NCBI RefSeq assembly: GCF_030272615.1 | Contig: NC_081408.1 | Span: 198,984,841-199,048,840, forward strand | Direction: 5' to 3' | DNA length: 64,000 nt | Source: Cryptomeria japonica | Taxonomy: Eukaryota; Streptophyta; Pinopsida; Cupressales; Cupressaceae | The notes under the pieces: model-generated | What the model saw: only the letters and a program-made list of their open reading frames with translations | Told to the model about the DNA's origin: nothing | Databases searched by the model: none | In this document: piece after piece, positions 34,506 through 45,841 of the stretch | Numbering within the stretch: the stretch's first letter is position 1 | How the letters are laid out: each line of letters begins with the position of its first letter | Position numbers and translations under genes: made by a program

Positions 34506-37190
34506 GTGTGTGCAATTGAATTAATTTTGACTTGTGTTCATCAAATATCCTTGGAATCCTATATGACTAAAGAGCCTCGTTGCCAGCAAGCTTTGAGGGC
34601 TCCGACGAGGTTATACATTGTAATCTCTCGAATATTGGTCCATTGCCAATAGGCGTCCATAGCCTTCATGGAGTTACTCATATGTTCCCTTAGCCAAGAT
34701 TTATTGCATGATATTGTAGGTGTATATCATTGTGCTAGTTTACCTTGATATTGATTAGGCATAGCTAGGTTTCTTTTCTTTAATATTTCTATTTTCTTTT
34801 CTCTTGCCTTGGCTTGTAAGTAATGAAACCTACTTGTGTATGACAATTACAGCAGCGTTGAAGTAGAAATTTAGATTTTTCACTAGTCATATGATCAACT
34901 AGGTGTCTAGAATGAATTAGAGCGATGATTAGTGTTTGAGATATAGAAATTGATAGATTTTGGGAAACAAGCCACAAATAGTAAAATTTCTACCCAACCA
35001 AGGATAAAGTGTCGTCACAGGTTGATGTTGAAAATGAATGACCTTAGGATCCCAAAGACTTCATGTCTAAATATCTAAGAAATGAGGGAACCCTTGCTTC
35101 TCTTGAATGTGAACAAACGATAAATTTGGACAATTTCCTTGTTCTTATTGATGCAACTATATGAGAAAGCAACGATGATATGCAGCTATATGTTGTGCAA
35201 TTTGAAATGTAGATATGTGATACAATGAAGTTTAAACTAACATAGCCCTTAGATGTAATATCTTTTAAGGTGCATGTTGTTATTGGGTTGGTATGAATTT
35301 TGTCTAAATAGTTCATTGGTCTTTGTTTGAAGAGTTGGATAAACCTTGATTTTTCAATAGGATATTCAGCTGGGTGTATTTCATGTACAATTTTTGCTAT
35401 GGCCTCATTATTTTCAAACCAATCCAGTCATGGTAGTTCTTCTTGCCCCCATTCTTTCAAGTGCGGGTGTGTGAGGCTAATATATTTTAGTTCCAAAGTT
35501 GTGACATGAGCGGGTGTTATAATTATTTTTATTGATGCACTTGAAGAGGATGATGAAGCCAACCAAGTGTTGATTTCATTAGTTGGTGCTATGCTTGATT
35601 TTGTCACCACATGTGTATGTGAAAATTGTGCACATACAATCATTGATAAATTATTCTCTGCAGTATGATTTGGATTGGTGATTTTATTGATAAGGGGTTC
35701 ATGAACAACTTGTGTAGGGGGATTGGGATCACTAGGAGAAATGGTAAGTTTATTTGAGAGGGAATCTTGTGAGGGATATGGAGGATTGTGATATGGAGAT
35801 GAAGGGATGGAGGGATATTGATAAGGATCTAGAGAAATAATGGGATCATTTTAGGACATGAAGGTGAAGGAATACTTTGATTTTGACTTGGGAAGGGGTT
35901 ATTAGGAAGGATGGAAGAGCTATCTTGATCTTCCTTAGGAGGTGAATGTTGGATGGGACTTGAAAGAACATCTTTCTCTTGAGAAAAAAGGGTGTTATTA
36001 TTAATGGAGTAGAAAAGAATGAGAGGGTCATCATAAAATTCTTGATCGGTGGGATCTTGATCAAAAATTGGGTAGGATAGAAGGGTTTGTTCTTGATCTT
36101 GATCTGTTTCAGGACTCATTTCTTCTGGATTATCCTCTTGACACGGGGAAAGAGTTTGGATATGCATGGGAGATTTTTGGAAGGTTTCAACACTTTGGCC
36201 TAATGAGAAAGGATTTTGAATGTGACTCTCTGAAGTGGGTTATCTTGGAAATGAAATATATGGTGGCATTGGATCTTGAATTTCTGAAGCGTGGAAAGGA
36301 CTGGTATCATGACTTGGATTAGATTGGATTTGTATTATTAATATCCCTTGGGAGATCATTTTATTGGATAGAGATGGTGTGGCTACTTGAAGGTCAGATT
36401 CTTCATGAAAGGACAAGCCCTTGGTAGGAACTGGTATATGATTTTGATCTTTCTTGGAAAACATGACTAGGGAAGCTCCTGTGAGAATCTTATTTGGATG
36501 ATCATATGAATTTTTTGAGGCTTTGACATGGTTGGGTTTTGATTTTGGGTTTGGTTGAATGAATTTTGATTTGGACTTTGGTTGAATGGGGTTTGAGTTT
36601 GGTTGAAAGGGGAACTTTGAATGTTGGGTTGATGTGTTTGATATGATTGATATGTTGGGTTGAAAGAAAAAGAAGGTTGACATGACTCTAATGTTGGTTG
36701 AACTGAAGTAGGAGAAATTTTATTAAAGAATGAAGGTTGGCATGTTTGAATGGTCTCATAAGAAAAATAAGGTTAGTATGATAATGATTCTCTTGTATTT
36801 ATCACTTCATCATTTTTTCTAACCAATCCCTATGGTTGTTAGGACTACTCATGTCTCTCATTTGTTGTTTCAAAGTCTTAATTTGTTGAGATAAAATCTC
36901 TATGGATGGTGACGGAATGGGAATGGAAGGAATGAATTCTTCACCTTCCCTATGAAATGCATAACGTATGTCCATGATGTTTGCTTGATTACTTTGGACC
37001 TAAGTTCACAACATGCAAGATGTTCTCTCAATTTCTCTAAAAGTGGGAATTTTTATTTTCATTTTGATGTTGATGTTGGTACTTGGAGTTTTCTTTGAGT
37101 TTTGAGATTCTTGTTGATGTTTCTTACAAAACTTGGTTGAGATTCCACTTTGATTTTAGTATTTTTTGAAATGTTTGAATTTGCTAAAAT
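34506..37190 (-). pseudogene. Element C internal ORF region, Pro/Ser/Gln-rich, unknown
   Basis: This part of C lies between the insertions of A and B. On the minus strand a frame from 36683 to 35829 (one stop at 36240) is rich in Gln, Pro, Ser and Asn (QPNSNPIQPKSKSKF, DQDQEQTLLSYPIFDQDPTD). Beyond it further open pieces read LELKYISLTHPHLKEWGQEE, LDWFENNEAIAKIVHEIHPA and KSRFIQLFKQRPMNYLDKI. Upstream (36820-36990) is a short coiled-coil-like piece. I recognise no gag, protease or pol domain. It may be a gag-like structural ORF of C, but that is a guess. Confidence 0.4.
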
Positions 37191-37195
37191 GTAGC

Positions 37196-38410
37196 TGTAA
37201 TATTGGTGAAAAGTGATGAGGGGAGATCAAGTGGAAATTTTTACTCCCCTCAAAAGAGGAATGGAAGTTTCACAAAGGATTCCCTTCAACTTGTCATGTG
37301 CATTACATTTAAAAGAGGGGGTTGAATTCACTAGATCCAATCCCAATGGAAAGAGATTGAATGCTAAATAAATTGTAAGGAATTGACAATGGATTTGGAA
37401 AGTAAAGTAACCCTCTTTTAAAATAGACAAGTTGAGTTACACGAATTGAGACTAAGTTTAAAGATGACCAAGAAATGATTATATCTTGAGATAGAGATGC
37501 GGGATGAAGTCGTGCACATGGAATTAGTAGTAAGATGTCAAGACAGAGCTCCCCTACAGATTTGACAAAAATATGTCAGGACCGGGTTGAAAGTGTACTT
37601 GGTCCTCTAAAAAATTTGTGCATCGAAAAAGGTTTTTCCGTCTCTTAAAATGAAGCCTAAACCTGTAATTACAGTTGCACACTTGCAACCTACACACAGA
37701 AAAGAGAGGAAATATTGTTAGGATTGGGGGTTTGCCTTTAGGTCAAACCCCATTTTGGAATTAACCAAGTGATTGAAAATACTTGCAAGTAAATGAAAGG
37801 AAATATTTGAAGTAAGATTCACCTCAAGAGAGGATGCAATTGAAATGTTGATAGAATTGATTGAAAGGATATGCAGAATAGAATGTCTTGAATGTTGGTA
37901 GAGATCTCCTCTTAAATGGTTGAATCCTTGACATGAATGCCACACCTAGCCTTGAAAGGAGACTTGGAATGCTCAATGCTTGAATGGATGCTTGAATGTG
38001 CTTTATGATCAACTTGTTGTCACTTATCATTGCTTTGATCATGAACTTAATTTTCTCTTATTGGACTTATGCAAATAGGAGGGGAGATGCTCCTTATATA
38101 CTTGCCAATTAGGGGTTTTTAATTGATGTTTCTTCTTAGGCCGACATAAGAAAACTTTTTCCCACTCACAATTGACAAGTCCAATGCAGGATTTGATCAA
38201 GGAAGGCCCAAAATAGGGCTAGGATAGGGGTACCATGCCCCTGTCCTACCCTAATTTAGGACAAGCAATGACAGAAAGTTGTGTGGGGTGCAAGTTTCAA
38301 GTGTTTTGAGCATGTATTGGGTCTCCAATCAGGCTTAGGGATTCATTCTCCAACGCAAAGACCCAAATACGGTCGAAAAATTACAAGGGTCGCAATTTTA
38401 TGATGCTACA
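37196..38410 (-). repeat. 3' LTR of element B
   Basis: 1215 bp; contains the dyad GGACCGGGT...ACTTGGTCC at 37578-37606. The end AATTTTATGATGCTACA is shared with A apart from single bases. Confidence 0.92.
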
Positions 38411-39213
38411 TTTAACCCCCACTTTAACGGGAGTATAAGCATACGCCAATACTATCAGTAAAGTACAAGGAAATAAGATTGAAAAACTTTCACCACATCA
38501 AGGAGGAAAGACACACCAAGCCCCTAGTGGATTAAGGATCTTTCGACTTTGATTGACAAAGTAAAAGGGAAGATCAAGAGGGAGAGAACCATGACTCCAA
38601 GTAGCAAGGTTCCCCTCACTATGACTCATGAAAAGCAAGGATACCAAAAATTATAAAGCAAAGCCAAGTCCACTAAGTAACTCAAAGTATCCTAAAGGAA
38701 AATATGAGTGGAGTGTATGCCCCCATGTTAAAGCTATCATGCATGCCTTATTGAGAGTGATTGCTTTAAGGTAGGATACACCAAAGAGAGAGAGAGACAA
38801 AGAGAGAGAACGTTATCCCAAGGATTTAGCCCCCAATCAAGGAATAAACCCAAGGATAATAAACACAAAACACAAAGCACGAGGTGGATTTACTTTCCTC
38901 GAGGTCAGTATGTTGTAGGATAACTCATGTATATCATTTATATATATATGCATAGAATAGTCTTCATTCTCCAAAGAAAGGAAACCACCTTGGAAGAAAG
39001 GGAACACATGTGTCTTTTGAGTCAACATGAAAGAAACCAAAAGAGATCTCAATGCTTTGTATCATCCTCAAGTAGACATCACTAGGGACAACAAATAGAA
39101 GAACAAAGATACAAATAGAAGGATAGTCACAAAAGAGCAAGTAAAGAGAGAGAGGTAGAGGATCTACAGTGCTAATGTAGCTATTCTAGCATGACATCCA
39201 CCTCTCGATCTTG

Positions 39214-39842
39214 CTAATCATGATTTCGGAAAGGCGGGAAACATGCCAGGGGAGAAACATTGAGCACAACAGATGGAGCTATCACAAGATCCAAACAAGG
39301 ACTATGCTCATGTGCGAAGTCATTTTGTTCGTTTTGAGGAGCTAGGATTAAAGCTTTTGAAAATTCTACAGATAAATGTTTGTCGACATCAACATATTCA
39401 TAGTCACTATCAGAAGCATTAGGAGTTGTATTGTCATCATGAATCAAATTTTCACGTATTTCTTCATCAAGATTTATAGAAAGAGGAGCTCTAACATGAA
39501 TAGAAGTAAAACCATCACATGGTTTTTGCACCTTATGATTTGGAGATTTAGGTTCAACATCTTGCTTAGGAGAAAAGGGAATCATGTCAATTGTTGGTGT
39601 TTTGGGAGATCGAATAGTTTGAGGAACAACTTCACAAGCTTGAGCACGACATTTTCATCAGCATTCTCTCGTACAATGATTTCGTCGAGTCTTAGTGAAA
39701 GGCTGAAAAGATGGAGGAATATTTGTTGAAGGAGGAATATTTGTTGAAAGAGGAATATTCTCATCTTTGGTAGTTGGAGGTTTAGGTTGAGGTCTTTTAG
39801 GTTGGACAAGAGGAGAGGCAGGTCTCTTCTCTCTATAAGAGC
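39214..39842 (-). pseudogene. C-terminal remnant of protease-like ORF in element B
   Basis: Minus-strand frames at 39809-39582 and 39585-39214 match the Pro/Arg-rich tail and the acidic continuation of the element A protease-like ORF. Shared words are SKALILAP, EHSPCLDLVIAPSVVL and INLDE/INLDD. The frame breaks at 39840, where the deletion junction begins. No active-site region remains. Confidence 0.75.
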
Positions 39843-39860
39843 AAGGAGGCAGGTCTCTTC
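39816..39860. repeat. 14-bp direct repeat at the element B deletion junction
   Basis: AGGCAGGTCTCTTC occurs at 39816-39829 and again at 39847-39860. Immediately after the second copy the sequence jumps to the leader (ATCTAACAGGGATAGT), matching A at about 31914. Element A has the first context only once (about 29138). The second copy is thus filler or a template-switch scar. Confidence 0.8.
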
Positions 39861-40985
39861 ATCTAACAGGGATAGTATAGGTAGGACTAATAGTTGTAAA
39901 ACTCATGCACTAGAGGGAAAATTTGAATTTTGAATTTTGGGAACCAAGTTTTCAATGGTGATTAGACAATTTGAACTTTGTGGAAAGAAGAAATGACACA
40001 CTTTTCAAGAAAATTTATGATAAAAAGAGATTGAAATTTAAAATTAGGGCCAATGGGATACCACTTAATTAAAATTCACAAAATTAGGGTTTTAAAATCA
40101 AGACAGATTATAATTAACCACTTAATTTGAAATGTTTCCTTGAAAGTTGTAATGTTGAAATTGGGAAATATTTTTTATTTTAGAGGGATCAAAATTAGAC
40201 AAAATCAGCCAATTTTCTGAATTTAAGCAATTAAATACAATCATAACAGTCTCCCAAAATTTCAGGAAAAAATCCAGGGACCAGGTTGAAAGTGTACCTG
40301 GTTCGCCCAACTTTTTTAAAAATTTTCAGGGATTAAAGCTACGATGATTTGAGAGATAACCCCAAAAAATTGCTTGATTTTACGAACTTTAGATAGGTGA
40401 AATTGAGGTTTGAATGTCAAAATAGAACCCTATTAGGGTTTTGAAAAAGATAAGAAATTGAATTGCAATTTTGAAAAAGATCAAACCTAATGGATAGGGT
40501 CACCTTGAATAATATTTAGAAAACTGAAATTGATTGAAATTTGCACAAAATCCAAGTAAATTTGAAAATTGGTGTTTTAGGGCCTAACCGGTGAATTTTG
40601 AAATTTTGAATTTTGGAAAAAGGAGGGAAATTGAAACTTTGAATTTTAGGCCAGGAGACAAGTCTGAAAATGGTTCTAAATCTGAAAATTGAATATGAAT
40701 CCAATTTTTGCACAAATTCAATTTGATTTTTGAAAATTAGGGTTTTGACAATTAACCACTTAATTTTGTAAATTTGATTTTGCAAATTGAACAAGACAAT
40801 GAAAGAATTGAATTTGATAAGCAATGTAATTTTCAGATCTAAAACTATATCTAGCAATTTTTGTAAAACACAAGTTCAATTTCAATTTTAACAACTAGGG
40901 TTTTGAAAGAATTAACCACTAAGTTTTGCAAGAAAATTAAACTTGTAAATGAAAAATATGCAATAATTTTCGATGTCAAGCATGT

Positions 40986-41003
40986 AAGATGTCGGGTTGA
41001 CCA
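40986..41003 (-). promoter_or_regulatory. Primer-binding site of element B, degenerate tRNA-Trp match
   Basis: The + strand TGTCGGGTTGACCA (40990-41003) differs from the element A site CGTCGGGTTCACCA at two positions, with the same AAA spacer before the LTR at 41007. It is likely a mutated tRNA-Trp site. Confidence 0.65.
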
Positions 41004-41006
41004 AAA

Positions 41007-42232
41007 TGTAATGTGGTGAAAAGTGATGAGGGGAGATCAAGTGGAAAGCTTTACTCCCCTCAAAAGAGGAATGGAAGTTTCAGAAAGAATTCCCTTCAAC
41101 TTCTCACACGCATTACATTTAAAAGAGGGGGTTGAATTCACTAGATCCAATCCCAATGGAAAGAAATTGAATGCTAAATGAATTGTAAAGAATTGGAAAT
41201 GGATTTGGAAAGTAAAGTAACCCTCTTTTAAAATAGACAAGTTGAGTTAAACGAATTGAGACTAAGTGTAAAGATGAAAAAGAAACGATTATATCTTGAG
41301 ATAGAGATGCGGGATGAAGTCGTGCACTAGGAATTAGCAGTAAGATGTCAAGACAGAGCTCCCCTACAAATTTGAGCAAAAGTTGTCGAGACTGGGTTGA
41401 AAGTGTATTTGGTCCTCCAAAAAATCCGCACGTCGAAAAGGGTTTTTCTGTCTCTGAAAATGAAGCCTAAACCTACAATTACAGTTGCACACCTACAACC
41501 TACAACCTACACACAGAAAATAGAGGAAATATTGTTGGGATTGGGGGTTTGCCTTTAGGTCAAACCTCATTTTGGAATTAACCAATTGATTGAAAATACT
41601 TGCAAGTAAATGAAAGGAAATATTTGAAGTAAAATTCACCTCAAGAGAGGAAGCAATTGAAATGTTGATACAATTGATTGAAAGGATGTGCAGAATAGAA
41701 TGTCTTGAATGTTGGTAGAGATCTCCTCTTCAATGGTTGAATCCTTGACTTGAATGCAACACCTAGCCTTGAAAGGAGACTTGGAATGCTCAATGCTTGA
41801 ATAGATGCTTGAATACTTGAATGTGCTTTATGATCAACTTGTTGTCGCTTATCATCGCTTTGCTCATGAACTTACTTTTCTCTTATTGGACTTATGCAAA
41901 TAAGAGGGGAGTTGCTCCTTATATACTTGTCAATTAGGGGTTTTTAACTGATTTTTTGTCTTAGGTCGATAGGAAAACTTTTTCCCGCTCACAATTGACA
42001 AGCCCAATGCAGGATTTGATCAAGGGAGGCCCAAAATAGGGTAGGGATAGGGGTGCCATGCCCCTGTCCTGCCCTAATTCAAGACAGGCAGTGACAGAAA
42101 GCAGTGTCGGGTGCAAGTTTTAGGTGTTTTGAGCATGTCTCGGGTCTCCAATCAGGCTTAGAGATTCATCTCCCAACGCAAAGACCCAAATGCAGTCCAA
42201 AATTGTAAGGGTCACAATTTTATGATGCTACA
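41007..42232 (-). repeat. 5' LTR of element B
   Basis: 1226 bp. It differs from its partner by scattered substitutions and small indels, more than the LTR pair of A by eye, so B is probably the older insertion. The dyad motif is at about 41388-41418. Confidence 0.92.
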
Positions 42233-42237
42233 GTAGC

Positions 42238-44108
42238 AAAGGACACAACAGACACATAAAGAAACAAAATGACATAAAGAGAGCATTGTTTAAGGAGCTT
42301 TTTCAAATTCCCATGAATGTTGGAATCTTTTTCAAGACCCCATTTTGCTTTTGATAAAGTTTTGGTCATTCGATAGCACATCAAGCAAACTCTCCTAAGG
42401 TCAAAAGGTCAAAAATCATACCATAGCCCACAAATTGATACTCCATCAGCTCAAACTACCCTGTCACACCCTAGGGTGTGCCCCTTTTTTTCCTTTGTCC
42501 GAAAATTAAACTAAAAAAATTTGCTCCTCTATTGGCTCATTATCTTGGGAGATATATGGTGAGTACTTGGGAGTAGCTTCTTCCCCACCCTTGCACTATG
42601 ATACCACAGTGTTTGGTCACTGACTCAATTTAGCCTCTAGGTCCTAAGGTATTTAATCAGGCTTTCATTCATGTGGTCATAATCAGCAGTGTGTTACGCT
42701 ATGTTAAGGAGGTCTCCCAGTCTTAAGAGGTTACACTCTTTAGGTTAGCTCATACCATATAGGCACTGAGGGAGGCATAACGTCATTATGACAACATGTA
42801 TCACCTATTGCTTACAATTTTCATTGCAAACACATTTATTTTATAGTGGTTTGGAATACTTGGTGTGAGTCATTACCACTTAGGTCGTTTCCTCTCACTT
42901 GGCCTTATGGGATACTCGGGAGGCATGCCTTCTTAAGGTTTTATCCTAATGCAGATTTGACAGAAAGCATGAAAAAGGTGGGTATGACTTTTTGGTCACC
43001 CAGTTAAGGGGAGAGCATATGCCTATCACCTTACAAACACAAAAAAACAATGTTCTTTTTAAACCTTCATTGCAAGAATTTTTTAGTCTAGATGGAGATG
43101 TTGCTCCATAAAAACATGGTGTTCATCTTATCCATCATAGCAATGGTGAGGAAATAACAAGAAGTTTATTTGATTGTTATTTTTAAGAGCACCAAAAAGA
43201 AAGATTTGGCTTATCTAAGTCCAGCTTCCTGCAAGAAAACATGAGAATGGTTAGCACATGGTGGGATTTCCAACCTAATTTTTTCTCTTGGTTACAAATT
43301 TGACCTCTCTGTGTGCAGAAATAGAGCTGATTACTAACAAAAAAGACAGAGAAAGTAGGACAAAAACATTTCAATTTTTCCTAGCAAATACGAATTAACT
43401 ACTGAGCAATTGCAAACTAATGTGATAGAAAATGTGAATTACTGACTGAGCAATTGTGAATTTCTGATTAGGCAATTGCGAATTTATGAATAGGAAATTG
43501 TGAATCATTTACTGAACTTGGACAATTGGCTCACACAGAAAGAATAGACAAAAGAGAGAGGTCAATTCGCAAGTAAATCACTCCAAATGACGCAGGCCAT
43601 TTCTTCAATGTCATCATAGAAGTCAAATTTGTCAAGGAATTAGTGTATAGTGTTGTGCTATTGGGCCATGGCTTCTTCTTCTTCTAGTTCTCAAAAATTT
43701 CTTTCTGCTTTCAAAAGGCGTTGATAAGTTCTATGATGTCTTCTATGCTCTCTTCTCTTCCTGGCACCTGAAATTTTGAAAATTACCCTTCCTACCATGG
43801 AGTTAGAGGCATTTCATACACAAAAGACAAATTTTCAAGAATTGAAAATTTTTTATGGGTTAACCTTGCAAATACATTTAAAGCCAAAACAACAAAAAAA
43901 ATTGAAATTATGGGTCATCTAAGGAATTGCGCATTAATTAAAACAATTGTGAATTCATCTAATAGAAAATGTGAATCAAGGTGATAGCAATTGCGCATTG
44001 ATATGTGTGATTGCAAATTTTTGTGGCAGCAAAGTGCGCATTCCATGTTTATGTTTCATACGGCCCTGCAAATCACAAAAATTAGGAAAGACAGATCATT
44101 AGTTGTAA
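42238..44108 (-). other. Leader region of element C, no gene seen
   Basis: Sequence between element B and the primer-binding site of C. It contains a perfect 16-bp palindrome CACACCCTAGGGTGTG (42465-42480) and, at about 43390-43520 and 43920-44040, many GCAATTGTGAAT-type words in a degenerate repeat. No coding domain is recognised. Confidence 0.45.
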
Positions 44109-44128
44109 GATTCACGTCGGATTCACCA
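44109..44128 (-). promoter_or_regulatory. Primer-binding site of element C, tRNA-Trp match
   Basis: The + strand GATTCACGTCGGATTCACCA matches the recalled plant tRNA-Trp 3' end at 19 of 20 positions (A for G in the acceptor part). It abuts the LTR at 44129 with no spacer, unlike A and B. Confidence 0.75.
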
Positions 44129-45157
44129 TGTTTTCATGCTTAAAATCTTTTAAAATTAAGCTAATTAGGAAATAAGGATGATCAAAGATCCTTAACTAAT
44201 CTACCTAAAGTCAAATACAAGTCAATAGAATAAATGATAGAATTGAAATAATTAAATAAATTTAAACTCCCTATTCCATATTTGTGCTTCCATTGTTCGT
44301 CTCCAAATTGTTGGTGTAGGTGGCTCTCAGGTATTGCACTGGGATTCCTGCATAGGATGGCAATTGTTTTGAAGAGTGTGATCTAGCTTGATTTGATGAG
44401 GTCTTGTATTTATATATTTTCATGAGAAATGGGGAGGGATTTTGAACTCAAGTTCTGATTGATAGATAATTGATTTAGATTGATCAGTTAAAAGAGTTGA
44501 TTGATTTGTTAACTAATTTGATTGAGTACTCAACTAGATTGATTGAATAGTGAACTAAATAGATTGCTCAATTGACTGGATAGATTGGGGAGATGACTAG
44601 TTAGATTGATCAGTCAAAAAAGGTGATTTGGAGTGAAAAGAGGTGATTGATGAGTTAACTAATTAGTTAACTGATTTGATCAATCAGTGTTGTAGGATTT
44701 TGAAGTTGAATTTGATTTTCAATTTCAATTTCTATTTGAATTTGGGTTTTCGAATGCTGAAATGCATATGAAATTTACTGAAATTCATTGAAATTCAAAT
44801 TTGGTGAAATGTTAATTTGATGATTTGGAATATGAAATTAACTGAAATCCACATTTGGGGAATTGTGAATTTGAGATAAATGAATTTAGATGGAATTATT
44901 TGAAATTCGAATTTGGAGAAATGGGGGAATAAGTTAAATAATTTAAATGAAATTATTTAAACATTAGAAATGAAATTAATTAAATAATAAAGATTATTTA
45001 ACTAAGGAATAAATCATAATTAATTAAATAAATAATATTTAATTAATATTTGAGATACAGTTAATTGATTATTTAATTAATGAATAAAAATTCAATAATT
45101 AGAAATGTTGAATGTGATGATTGAGTCAGTTTAGAAGAATAATGAGCTTAATTAAAT
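44129..45157 (-). repeat. 5' LTR of element C, truncated
   Basis: It matches 22731 onward until about 45157 (CTTAATTAAATAAT), where it switches to the Copia gag fragment. The last approximately 90 bp of the LTR, including its terminal TCTACA, are missing. Confidence 0.8.
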
Positions 45158-45420
45158 AATGCAGGATGAGACCAAATCAAATGAACTTCAGGCCTATGCA
45201 AAGGAATGTTGTTTGTCATGCATGTAACAAACCTGGTCATATTACAAGATACTGCAGAAGCATAAATGCTCTAATAGGACACAATAAATCAAATGATAAG
45301 AGAAAAGTTAAGGTGGAAGAGATCGAGAACAACATAAGAAGATGTGGGTGAAGAAAGAAGATCCTAATGCAGAAAATGGCTCCACACCTGAATCCGATGT
45401 TGGAACCTTGTCTGATAACT
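45158..45420 (+). pseudogene. Copia-type gag zinc-knuckle fragment
   Basis: The frame from 45166 reads RNVVCHACNKPGHITRYCRS with Cys17, Cys20, His25 and Cys30 (CX2CX4HX4C), the classic knuckle of Copia gag, followed by Lys/Glu-rich sequence. After a one-base shift it continues as KKMWVKKEDPNAENG and TPESDVGTLSDN. Everything upstream in gag is missing at the junction with the element C LTR. Sequence 45421-45841 has no recognisable domain and acts as a spacer before the next ORF. Confidence 0.75.
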
Positions 45421-45841
45421 AAGGCATTTTGGTCTTAGGGGGAAGACTATCATGCAAATCTTTAGAACCCCCTTGTGGAGATTTGTAACCGGTTTTGGAA
45501 GGTTGCAAAAGGCCTAGATTAGATATCTAGATGTTATCCAGAAGAATATATGGCGATTTGAGAGTGCGATGAGCGAATTGATGCAGAACAATGTATCTGG
45601 AAGACTTTAGGGTTGTGCATTTATTGCAACTAAAAGTTAGGTTTTCAAAAGATAGAAAAGGCATTTCTCTATTCATTCTTCACAATGTGATCAAAGAGAG
45701 AAGAGCACAGAAGCAGAGAGAAAGAGATTCCAAAGCGAAATTTGAGCTCGCAGCGACCCATCAAATATTTCTTCCATCTGGTTGTGATTGAAAAGGTATT
45801 TATCCATTTTCGAAGCAATCAGTTCATACCCTAAATTCAAA

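Larger units (their letters stand above)
37196..42232 (-). mobile_element. Element B: gag-less deletion derivative related to A
   Basis: GTAGC is duplicated at 37191-37195 and 42233-42237. The LTRs are 37196-38410 (1215 bp) and 41007-42232 (1226 bp), each TGTAAT...GCTACA. The polypurine tract AAAGTGGGGGTTAAA (minus strand, 38411-38425) and primer-binding site (about 40990-41003) are in place, so it keeps the cis signals of mobility. The 2.6-kb interior matches the tail, the end of the protease-like ORF and the leader of A, but gag and most of the protease-like ORF are missing at a single junction (39860/39861). It encodes nothing intact. It lies in the same orientation as A, inside C. Confidence 0.93.
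22731..45157 (-). mobile_element. Element C: LTR retrotransposon hosting elements A and B
   Basis: Left LTR 22731-23849 and right LTR 44129-45157 are clearly the same sequence (both begin TGTTTTCATGCTT and share the TAACTAATCTA and GTTAACT words). The right LTR is cut short at about 45157. On the minus strand the right LTR is the 5' LTR: it is followed directly by a primer-binding site (44109-44128), and a purine-rich AAATAGGGACAAA word precedes the 3' LTR. Removing A (26528-34500) and B (37196-42232) with their duplications leaves an internal region of about 7.3 kb. I see no gag, polymerase or integrase motif in it. The left flank is GAATG; the right duplication is lost, so the insertion cannot be closed by target duplication. 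Confidence 0.75.

Noticed and set aside
34501-34660. Extension of element A coding beyond its right LTR
   Set aside because: The LTR ends at 34500, and the following CCTAT is the target duplication; sequence beyond belongs to element C.
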